Shown here piece after piece: positions 1 to 4,713 of a DNA stretch of 7,858 nucleotides. Position numbers and translations under genes: made by a program. The DNA is from an uncultured Oscillospiraceae bacterium (lineage in GTDB: Bacteria; Bacillota; Clostridia; Oscillospirales; Acutalibacteraceae), in assembly GCA_900552925.1 (NCBI GenBank), contig USBH01000076.1, positions 1 through 7,858 of the forward strand. Reading direction: 5' to 3'. Each line of letters starts with the position of its first letter. Within the stretch, counting starts at the first letter, position 1. The notes under the pieces are model-generated. The model had not been told where the DNA came from and did no database searches. It saw only the letters and a program-made list of their open reading frames with translations.

Positions 1-69
1 CGGCTGACCGTGGCGGCGCTCGCGGCGCAGCAGGAGTGGCTGCGCCGCGAGCGCCGCCACGGTCAGCCG
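1..69. repeat. Perfect 30-bp inverted repeat at window edge (probable fold-back artefact)
   Basis: Bases 1-30 are the exact reverse complement of 40-69, separated by a 9-base loop (CAGGAGTGG). The inner arm (40-69) encodes plausible LysR residues RLTVAALAAQ. The outer arm (1-30) encodes an arginine-rich stretch atypical for the family. The repeat reaches base 1 and may be longer. A perfect palindrome exactly at a sequence end is typical of chimeric or fold-back assembly ends, but a real hairpin cannot be excluded. Confidence 0.85.
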
Positions 70-594
70 GTCGGGGCAGGCGAAATCCGGCGCGCAGACG
101 ACGGCCATCGCGTCGCTGCACAGCGGCTCCGCCGTGCGGTTCGCGGCCTCGCCGACCGTGTCGAGCAGCGCGAGGTCGAGCGCGTTTTCCGAGAGCTTCT
201 GCTCGATCTCTCTGGAATTGCCGATGAAAACGGAAAACGCCGTCGACGGGACCGCGGCCTGCAGCGCCGAAAGCAGCGGCGCAAGGAAGCACTCCGCGAC
301 CGTCGCGTTCGCGCCGATGCGGCACGAGGATTCCCCCGCCCCGCCGCGGATCGATTCCAGCGACGCCGCAAACCGGCTGAGGATGGCCTCGGCGTCCGCC
401 TGCAGCCGCCTGCCCGGCTCCGTCAGGTAGATTTTCCGCCCGATGCGGTCGAACAGCCGCACGCCGTAAAAGCCCTCGAGCTCCCGGACCGCAATGCTCA
501 CCGCCGGCTGCGTCATGCCGAGCGCTTCGGCCGCCGCCGTCACGCTCATCTTTTCACATACCGTTTTGAATATCTGCAAATGCCGAAGCGTCAT
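1..594 (-). CDS. LysR-type transcriptional regulator (partial, C-terminus cut by window edge)
   Basis: Likely regulator of the divergent chromate-transporter operon. The visible 198 codons begin MTLRHLQIFKTV and carry the typical LysR N-terminal winged helix-turn-helix at about residues 3-62, with recognition helix TQPAVSIAVRELE at 28-40 and wing region RLFDRIGRKIYLTEPGRRL. An effector-binding domain of the periplasmic-binding-protein fold starts near residue 90 (SCRIGANATVAECFLAPLL). Full-length members are about 290-300 aa, so roughly a third is missing. The ATG at 594 is preceded by a purine-rich AAAGGCGG about 9 nt upstream. Residues 189-198 (LRRERRHGQP) do not look like the usual LLLRE.GSGTR segment of the family. 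They are encoded by the outer arm of a perfect inverted repeat, so they are probably not native. Divergence from a transporter operon is the classic LysR layout; the inducer cannot be read from sequence. Confidence 0.93.
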   Translation of the reverse strand, partial: MTLRHLQIFKTVCEKMSVTAAAEALGMTQPAVSIAVRELEGFYGVRLFDRIGRKIYLTEPGRRLQADAEAILSRFAASLESIRGGAGESSCRIGANATVAECFLAPLLSALQAAVPSTAFSVFIGNSREIEQKLSENALDLALLDTVGEAANRTAEPLCSDAMAVVCAPDFACPDRLTVAALAAQPLLLRRERRHGQP

Positions 595-638
595 CGGTGC
601 AGCCCGCCTTTCTCCTTCCCGCTTTTCCCGCGCAAATA

Positions 639-669
639 CATAAGTTTTTCTTTATGATTTTAATATTAA
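639..669. promoter_or_regulatory. AT-rich inverted repeats in lysR-chrA intergenic region (candidate LysR operator)
   Basis: Two dyads lie just upstream of the chrA -35 box. The first is CATAA-N8-TTATG at 639-656 and the second is the perfect palindrome TTAATATTAA at 660-669. Position and symmetry fit a LysR-type activator or autoregulator site between divergent promoters. The spacing is T-N12-A rather than the textbook T-N11-A, so the assignment is tentative. On the minus strand, TTGCTA (694-689) with a 17-bp spacer and TAATAT could be the lysR promoter and would overlap the same dyads. Confidence 0.45.
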
Positions 670-677
670 CATATGAA

Positions 678-706
678 TTGATTTATAGCAAGGGCGGCTC
701 TATAAT
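678..706 (+). promoter_or_regulatory. Sigma-A-type promoter of the chromate transporter operon
   Basis: The -35 box is TTGATT (678-683). After a spacer of exactly 17 bp comes a perfect -10 box TATAAT (701-706). Transcription should start near 713, about 25 nt before the ATG at 738. The leader holds the ribosome binding site GGAAAGGAAGG at 721-731. Confidence 0.85.
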
Positions 707-737
707 GGAAACGAAAATGAGGAAAGGAAGGATTTCC

Positions 738-1310
738 ATGCAAGACCAGTCGAAACCGGCCGGCCGCGCCCGCGCACTCGCGCTGTTTTTGACCTTTCTC
801 AAAATCGGCACGTTCACGTTCGGCGGCGGCTACGCGATGATCCCGCTGATCCAGCGCGAGGTCGTCGAAAAGAACAAGTGGATCACAAACGACGACGTTC
901 TCGAGATCGTCGCGATCGCGGAGTCCACCCCCGGCCCGATCGCCATCAACTCCGCCACCTTCGTCGGCTACCGCACCTGCGGCTTCCTCGGCGCGCTGTG
1001 CGCGACGATCGGCGTCGTCCTGCCGTCGTTCGTCGTGATCCTCGCCATCTCCTTCGTGCTGCGCGAGTTCGAGAGCCTCAAGGCCGTGCAGTACGCGTTT
1101 GCCGGGATCCGCGCGGGCGTGCTGGCGCTGATCCTCAAGGCGCTCTGGGCCATGTACAGGGAAAGCGCCAAAAACGCGCTCTCCTACATACTCATGGCCG
1201 CCGCCTTTGTGCTCGTCGCTTTCCTCGGCGTCGACGTGCTGCCGGTCATCATCGGCTGCGCGGCCGCCGGCCTCTGCTTCACGCTGTATAAAGGGAGGCG
1301 CAAATCGTGA
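738..1310 (+). CDS. Chromate transporter, half-size CHR-domain protein (first of pair)
   Basis: A 190-aa integral membrane protein of the chromate ion transporter (CHR/ChrA) family, short-chain type with one CHR domain. Family hallmarks are visible: FLKIGTFTFGGGYAMIPLI at about residues 18-36, STPGPIAINSATFVGY at about 65-80, and a hydrophobic run GVVLPSFVVILAISFVL. Several further hydrophobic spans follow and the protein ends in a basic tail (KGRRKS). The ATG at 738 was chosen because it follows AGGAAGG at a 6-7 nt gap; in-frame upstream codons from 597 precede the promoter. The stop overlaps the start of the next gene by four bases (GTGA), which implies translational coupling. In characterised short-chain pairs, such as those of Bacillus subtilis, both halves are needed for chromate efflux. 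The true substrate here may be chromate, sulfate or another oxyanion. Confidence 0.93.
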   Translation: MQDQSKPAGRARALALFLTFLKIGTFTFGGGYAMIPLIQREVVEKNKWITNDDVLEIVAIAESTPGPIAINSATFVGYRTCGFLGALCATIGVVLPSFVVILAISFVLREFESLKAVQYAFAGIRAGVLALILKALWAMYRESAKNALSYILMAAAFVLVAFLGVDVLPVIIGCAAAGLCFTLYKGRRKS

Positions 1311-1876
1311 TTTATCTGGAGCTCTTTCTGACCTTTCTGAAAATCGGCGCGTTCACGTTCGGCGGCGGCTACGCCATGCTGCCGCTGATTCAGGAAGAGG
1401 TGGCGGCGCACAACTGGCTGGACAGCGCCTCCCTCGTCAACTTTGTGGCCGTCAGCGAAAGCACGCCCGGGCCGTTCGCCGTCAACATCGCCACGTATGT
1501 CGGCGCGGAAACCGGCGGCGTTTTCGGTTCATTCTGCGCGACGTTCGGCGTCGTCCTGCCGTCGTTCGTCATCATTCTGATCGTCGCGAAGTGCTTCGAG
1601 AAATTCCGCAGCAGCCGGATCGTCAGCGGCTGCATGACCGGCCTGAAGCCCGCCGTCATCGGCCTGATCGGCGCTTCGATCGTCTCGGTCGGCCAAACGG
1701 TCTTTTTCCCCGCCGGCTTTTCGTTCGCCGTGTTCGGCAGCGCGCCCTTCTGGGTCTCGCTCGCGATCTTTGCGGTCAGCATTATTTTCGCTTTCCGCAA
1801 CGCCCACCCGATTTTGATCATCTGCCTCTCCGCCGTACTCGGCATCGCGGCGGGCTACGCCGGCCTTCTCGCCTGA
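1307..1876 (+). CDS. Chromate transporter, half-size CHR-domain protein (second of pair)
   Basis: A 189-aa membrane protein paralogous to its upstream partner and presumably its heteromeric partner in the same transporter. It has FLKIGAFTFGGGYAMLPLI at about residues 9-27, STPGPFAVNIATYVG at about 52-66 and GVVLPSFVIILIV at about 83-95, followed by hydrophobic spans to the C-terminus (ILIICLSAVLGIAAGYAGLLA). It starts at GTG 1307, inside the stop of the preceding gene, with GGGAGG about 10 nt upstream; no ATG near the start fits as well. It is the last gene of the operon and a strong terminator follows 15 bases after the stop. Local DNA identity with the first gene is very high over the two signature segments. 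Confidence 0.92.
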   Translation: MIYLELFLTFLKIGAFTFGGGYAMLPLIQEEVAAHNWLDSASLVNFVAVSESTPGPFAVNIATYVGAETGGVFGSFCATFGVVLPSFVIILIVAKCFEKFRSSRIVSGCMTGLKPAVIGLIGASIVSVGQTVFFPAGFSFAVFGSAPFWVSLAIFAVSIIFAFRNAHPILIICLSAVLGIAAGYAGLLA

Positions 1877-1890
1877 CGGTTCTCTTTGCA

Positions 1891-1918
1891 AAGCCCTCCG
1901 GTCTCGGAGGGCTTTTTT
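1891..1918 (+). terminator. Intrinsic terminator of the chromate transporter operon
   Basis: A 10-bp perfect stem AAGCCCTCCG (1891-1900) / CGGAGGGCTT (1905-1914) with a GTCT loop runs into TTTTTT (1913-1918). It lies 15 bases after the second transporter stop. Confidence 0.92.
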
Positions 1919-1949
1919 GCTGCGCGCGCCGCACCCCGCCGAACGGTGC

Positions 1950-1985
1950 AAAAAAGCAGCGCCGGCCCGGGCGGGCAAGCGCTGC
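1950..1985 (-). terminator. Intrinsic terminator of the downstream membrane-protein gene
   Basis: On the minus strand the stem GCAGCGC (1985-1979) / GCGCTGC (1962-1956) encloses a GC-rich loop that can form a second small hairpin. A run of six T (1955-1950) follows. It starts 13 bases after the stop of the minus-strand gene and converges with the plus-strand terminator at 1891-1918. Confidence 0.87.
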
Positions 1986-1998
1986 CTTGATTTTGATT

Positions 1999-2535
1999 TT
2001 ATACGTCAAGCTTCCACCGGCTGTGCTTTTCGAAGGTCTTGTCGCGGAAATTGCGGTCATACATGGGCCGATAGCTGCGGGAGGATGCGGCCGCACGCTG
2101 GCGGCGCGCGGAAAAGACGGCCAGCACGCCCGCCGTCGCTGCCACGACCACGAGAAACGGCAGCAATCCCGAGAACGACCACGAGACGCGCGGCTCCGCG
2201 TGCACGACGACTGAGGGCGTGCCGCCCGAAGCCGCGGCCGGCTCCGCCGAGGGTTCCGTCTCCGCCTGCGGGACCTCCGCCGGGGAAATGGCGCGGAGGG
2301 ATTCAAACAGCATCTGCCCGGCAATCTCGCGGCCCTCGTTCCGCGCCACGGCCTCCAGCTGCGCCTGCACCGCCGCATAATCGTCCGTCTGCTCTGCGGC
2401 GCCGCTCTCCGCGGCGTCCTGCGCGGGCGCAGATTCCTCGGCCAGCACCGGCGCGCACAGCGCCAAAACCAGATACACGGCCAGAAATGCCATGCAGATG
2501 CGGCGCAAAAGCCGCAGCGTATTCTCTTTCTCCAT
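1999..2535 (-). CDS. Secreted-N-terminus, single-pass membrane protein of unknown function
   Basis: I do not recognise the family. The 178-aa product begins MEKENTLRLLRRICM. A signal peptide spans about residues 10-32, with likely cleavage after APVLA. The outer segment of about 90 residues is acidic and rich in Ala, Pro, Glu and Ser, with a short helical stretch (DDYAAVQAQLEAVARNEGRE, 51-70). A transmembrane span follows at about 122-143 (LLPFLVVVAATAGVLAVF), then a basic cytoplasmic tail of about 35 residues containing RPMYDRNFRDKTFEKHSRW. This gives a type I topology without an LPXTG sorting motif. The ATG at 2535 is preferred over TTG 2547 and GTG 2544; GGTGG lies about 5 nt before it. 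It has its own promoter and terminator, so it is monocistronic. The conserved-looking basic tail might bind a cytoplasmic partner (speculation). Confidence 0.8.
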   Translation of the reverse strand: MEKENTLRLLRRICMAFLAVYLVLALCAPVLAEESAPAQDAAESGAAEQTDDYAAVQAQLEAVARNEGREIAGQMLFESLRAISPAEVPQAETEPSAEPAAASGGTPSVVVHAEPRVSWSFSGLLPFLVVVAATAGVLAVFSARRQRAAASSRSYRPMYDRNFRDKTFEKHSRWKLDV

Positions 2536-2592
2536 ACAAACCACCAAGCCTTGCGGCGGCGCGCAGCCGGGGCGCCGCCTCTATGTAAAAGA

Positions 2593-2628
2593 TTACAGGT
2601 TTAAAACACTTATTACAACCTTGTTACA
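2593..2628 (-). promoter_or_regulatory. Three phased TTACA/TGTAA motifs in the leader of the membrane-protein gene
   Basis: TTACA occurs at 2593-2597, 2613-2617 and 2624-2628, with start-to-start steps of 20 and 11 bp, close to whole helical turns. The uppermost copy is part of TGTAAC on the minus strand and touches the -10 box of the sigma-A-like promoter. This could be an operator array or an overlapping alternative-sigma promoter. No factor is identified. Confidence 0.35.
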
Positions 2629-2656
2629 TTTTAGCACAGGCCGGGTGATTTTGCAA
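2628..2656 (-). promoter_or_regulatory. Sigma-A-type, extended -10 promoter of the membrane-protein gene
   Basis: On the minus strand, TTGCAA (2656-2651) is followed by a 17-bp spacer and then TAAAAT (2633-2628). A TG dinucleotide one base before the -10 box gives an extended -10. The predicted start near 2621 leaves a leader of about 85 nt before the ATG at 2535, which is long for this window and contains repeated TGTAA motifs. Confidence 0.75.
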
Positions 2657-2732
2657 TACCCACCGCGGAAATTCCGGCCGGCCGCCTCCGCCGCGCGCGC
2701 CGCATAGGCGGCTGTCGTTTTCGGGCCGTCTG
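2657..2732. other. GC-rich spacer downstream of the lipoprotein gene
   Basis: This stretch can fold on the minus strand through GCCGCC (2712-2707) and GGCGGC (2686-2681). No T-run follows, so it is not a convincing intrinsic terminator. The sigma operon may end here by another mechanism or read into the next gene. Confidence 0.4.
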
Positions 2733-3164
2733 TCAGGGCGCAGCGTCCCCGGGCAGGTCGTTCAGGAGCATTTCGAGCTCGACGGCCTGCGCATACGCCA
2801 TCCGCTGCCACGCGCCGCCGCCCTCCCGGAAAAACATGTTGCCGAAATGCGTGAATTCCCGCACCGTGCCGTCCGCGAGCGTCACGGTCAGCACGAGCGC
2901 CTGCCCCGCGTATTCATCCGGGTTCTCCGTAAAGAACGACCGGAGCTGCAGGCCGTTCAGGTACGAGACGATCCTGCCGATTTTGTCCCGGTCCGTATAC
3001 GTGCGCGCCCACGTCTCGCTCTGCGGCAGCGATTCCACCGCGATCTGCTCCACGCTGTTCGGCTCGATGTGCTCGATTTTGCCGGTGCAGCCGGTCAGCA
3101 GAACGGCGAGCAGCAGCGCCGCCGGCAGGATACGCCGCTTTCCGCCTGCAAAAGTCTTTTTCAT
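2733..3164 (-). CDS. Small lipoprotein encoded with the sigma/anti-sigma pair
   Basis: A 143-aa predicted lipoprotein. The signal is MKKTFAGGKRRILPAALLLA with lipobox LTGC, lipidated Cys26, so the mature protein is anchored on the outer face of the membrane. The mature part (27-143) is a single small domain with DKIGRIVSYLNGLQL (60-74), LVLTVTLADGTVREFTHFGNMFF (90-112) and AYAQAVELEMLLNDL near the end. This alpha/beta pattern resembles small uncharacterised lipoprotein domains common in Clostridia, though I cannot name one firmly. The ATG at 3164 follows AAAGGAGA at a good distance. It lies 19 nt after the stop of the putative anti-sigma gene, so the two are almost certainly cotranscribed. 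A role in sensing or in modulating the outer domain of the anti-sigma protein is inferred from context only. Confidence 0.85.
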   Translation of the reverse strand: MKKTFAGGKRRILPAALLLAVLLTGCTGKIEHIEPNSVEQIAVESLPQSETWARTYTDRDKIGRIVSYLNGLQLRSFFTENPDEYAGQALVLTVTLADGTVREFTHFGNMFFREGGGAWQRMAYAQAVELEMLLNDLPGDAAP

Positions 3165-3183
3165 CGTGTGCTCTCCTTTCGGG

Positions 3184-3909
3184 TCAGCCGACCGGCTCCG
3201 CGGCCGGGTCGTTCCAGTCGAGCGGCGTGCCGTCCGCATTCTGCGGGAAGTAGAAGTCGTAGCCGTACGTTTCCAGCGCGTCGAACTGCTCGAGCTGCTC
3301 CGCCGTGAACAGGCCGCAGAGGCACTGCGCCGCGCCGTCCGCCGTCTGCTGCGGCAGAAGCCGCAGGTCGTAGCCGGCCGCCGCCAGCCGCTGCGCCTCC
3401 TCGATGTAAGCGGCGTCGGTCCGGTCGATGTGCGTCTCGCCCGAGAACAGCTCAAACGTCACGAGGAAGCGGACGTCCTCGCCGGCAAAGCTGTCCAGCA
3501 TGTCCTGCAGCGGCTGCTCGATCGTCCACGTGCCGTCCTGCGGCGCCGCATAGCAGGTCGCAACCTCGTCCCCGCCGCGGTAGCCGTCGATGATTTCCCC
3601 GCCGTACGCGGCGCCCGCATCGGCGGCGCCCTCGGCCGCGCCGGCTTCCGCGCTCTCGCCGTCCGCCGTCTGCACGGCGCTGTCCGCCATACTGGCCGCT
3701 TCCCCCGCCGTGCTGTCCGCCCGATTCAGGAGATCCGCCGCGAACGCCCAGCCGACGAGCACGCACACGCAGGCGGCCAGCGCGCCGACCCAGCGCACGG
3801 CCTGCATCGAAACCATGCGGCGCGCCGGCTTCGCCTCCTCCGCCTCCAGAATGAGCGCGTCGTCCACAAAGCTCAACGCCGCAAACAAGTCCTTACCGGT
3901 CATTTTCAT
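3184..3909 (-). CDS. Putative single-pass anti-sigma factor / sigma operon membrane protein
   Basis: A 241-aa protein encoded directly downstream of the sigma factor. Residues 1-36 are cytoplasmic and begin MKMTGKDLFAALSFVDDALI, an N-terminus of the kind found on clostridial proteins paired with ECF-like sigma factors; this part would hold the sigma factor. A transmembrane helix spans about 39-59 (RWVGALAACVCVLVGWAFAA). An Ala/Ser/Glu-rich flexible linker occupies about 63-103. An extracytoplasmic domain runs from about 104 to 241 and contains Cys119, Cys196 and Cys198 and an aromatic segment ETYGYDFYFPQNADGTPLDW near the C-terminus. No classic zinc-binding HxxxCxxC motif is present. The ATG at 3909 follows AAAGGAG at 6 nt; the longer in-frame opening to 4377 overlaps the sigma gene and is spurious. 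The anti-sigma role is inferred from order and topology. Confidence 0.82.
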   Translation of the reverse strand: MKMTGKDLFAALSFVDDALILEAEEAKPARRMVSMQAVRWVGALAACVCVLVGWAFAADLLNRADSTAGEAASMADSAVQTADGESAEAGAAEGAADAGAAYGGEIIDGYRGGDEVATCYAAPQDGTWTIEQPLQDMLDSFAGEDVRFLVTFELFSGETHIDRTDAAYIEEAQRLAAAGYDLRLLPQQTADGAAQCLCGLFTAEQLEQFDALETYGYDFYFPQNADGTPLDWNDPAAEPVG

Positions 3910-3956
3910 TTCCGTCTCCTTTCTCCCGCCGCTTTTCGCCTCACGCCGTGTCTGCT

Positions 3957-4514
3957 TCAAACGGAGATCCCCTCCTTTTCCAGATAGTCGCGCAGCTTGC
4001 GCCGCGTGCGGAACAGGCTCGTTTTGACGCGGCTCTCGCCGACCGCATACCGCGCTGCGATCTCCTTTACGGAATCCATGAACCAGTAGCGCCGCAGAAA
4101 AAACAGGCGGCTTTCCTGCGGCAGGCTGCGCAGGAAGTCGGAGAGCAGCGCGCCGAGCTCGCGCATCTCCTGCTCCCGGCCGCCGTCCGCGCCGGGCACG
4201 CAGGCCGCGAGCTCCTCGGTCAGCGAGACGACCTCCGCGCGGCGCTTTGCGGCGTTCAGCCAGTCCAGCCGGTTGCAGGCAAGATTGCGGCAGAGCTTCG
4301 CGAGGAACGCGAAGAAATGCGCGGGCCGCGTCGGCGGGATCGCATTCCACGCGCCGAGGTACGTGTCGTTCACGCATTCCTCGGCGTCCTCCCGCGCCGG
4401 CAGCATCCGGCCCGAAAGGCGCAGAAGCCGCTCCCCGTATTTCACGCCCGTCTCCTGAATGGCCGCCGTATCCCGCGCCCAGTACAGCGCAAGGATCTTT
4501 TCGTCTTCCAGCAT
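3957..4514 (-). CDS. ECF-like sigma-70 family RNA polymerase sigma factor
   Basis: A 185-aa alternative sigma factor with only regions 2 and 4, the ECF architecture and usual length. Region 2 covers about residues 25-90: the DAEECVNDTYLGAWN segment (43-57) is the 2.1-2.2 core-binding part, and FFAFLAKLCRNLACNRLDW (67-85) is the 2.3-2.4 promoter-melting / -10 helix. Region 4 covers about 125-180: LPQESRLFFLRRYWFMDSVK and then the helix-turn-helix EIAARYAVGESRVKTSLFRTRRKL for -35 recognition. The ATG at 4514 follows GAAGGGAG about 8-9 nt upstream. The stop is 47 nt before the putative anti-sigma start. It is first in a three-gene operon with a membrane protein and a lipoprotein, which suggests control by an envelope signal. 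A TGTAAC-N16-CTTAC element upstream may be its own target promoter. Confidence 0.93.
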   Translation of the reverse strand: MLEDEKILALYWARDTAAIQETGVKYGERLLRLSGRMLPAREDAEECVNDTYLGAWNAIPPTRPAHFFAFLAKLCRNLACNRLDWLNAAKRRAEVVSLTEELAACVPGADGGREQEMRELGALLSDFLRSLPQESRLFFLRRYWFMDSVKEIAARYAVGESRVKTSLFRTRRKLRDYLEKEGISV

Positions 4515-4547
4515 TTTTACCGCTCCCTTCTTCCCTTCACCCCTTTT

Positions 4548-4574
4548 GTAAGCATCTGCGCCCGCGGGGTTACA
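4548..4574 (-). promoter_or_regulatory. Candidate ECF-type (autoregulatory) promoter of the sigma operon
   Basis: On the minus strand TGTAACC begins at 4574. TGTAAC (4574-4569) is separated by 16 bp from CTTAC (4552-4548). An AAC-containing -35 with a spacer of about 16 bp is the usual ECF promoter layout, and ECF sigma genes commonly transcribe themselves. The start would fall near 4541, leaving a leader of about 27 nt that contains the ribosome binding site. No good sigma-A promoter is seen in this short gap. Confidence 0.5.
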
Positions 4575-4582
4575 GCCCTCTC

Positions 4583-4626
4583 AAAAAAATAACGCAAAGG
4601 CCCGGTGCCGTTCGGGACACCGGGCC
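4583..4626 (-). terminator. Intrinsic terminator of the ABC-F transcription unit
   Basis: On the minus strand the 9-bp perfect stem GGCCCGGTG (4626-4618) / CACCGGGCC (4607-4599) is followed by a T-rich stretch ending in seven T (4589-4583). It lies about 88 nt beyond the ABC-F stop and insulates the sigma operon that starts immediately downstream. Confidence 0.85.
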
Positions 4627-4640
4627 AAAAGGAAATTCCG

Positions 4641-4687
4641 GGCGGCGGATGCGGACCGGCCGTTTTCAGCCGGCCGAAGCCGCCGCC
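4641..4687. other. GC-rich nested hairpin in the ABC-F 3' untranslated region
   Basis: The outer arms GGCGGCGG (4641-4648) and CCGCCGCC (4680-4687) are exact complements. The inner arms CGGCCG (4657-4662 and 4671-4676) also pair. There is no T-run, so this is not a terminator by itself. It may protect the 3' end of the message or assist the terminator 15 bases further on. Confidence 0.5.
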
Positions 4688-4713
4688 TGGCCGGCGCCGC
4701 GTTATGCCGGCGC

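Noticed and set aside
597..737. Earlier start of the first chromate transporter gene
   Set aside because: The extension covers the promoter and ribosome binding site, and the encoded residues do not resemble the family.
1207..2214. A 335-codon plus-strand frame across the second transporter and the convergent terminators
   Set aside because: It is an Arg/Pro-rich shadow that reads through two terminators and has no recognisable domain.
2681..2712. Hairpin downstream of the lipoprotein gene as a terminator
   Set aside because: The stem is only six pairs around a large GC-rich loop and lacks a T-run.
2836..3987. A 383-codon plus-strand open frame opposite the lipoprotein and anti-sigma genes
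   Set aside because: It lies wholly antisense to well-supported genes. Its product is a low-complexity Arg/Ala/Leu-rich mixture typical of GC-rich shadow frames, and there is no ribosome binding site.
3910..4377. N-terminal extension of the putative anti-sigma frame back to 4377
   Set aside because: It overlaps the sigma gene in another frame, and the ATG at 3909 has an excellent ribosome binding site and matches the expected N-terminus.
4641..4687. GC hairpin as a second terminator of the ABC-F gene
   Set aside because: No T-run follows on either strand; the hairpin at 4599-4626 with seven T fits better.
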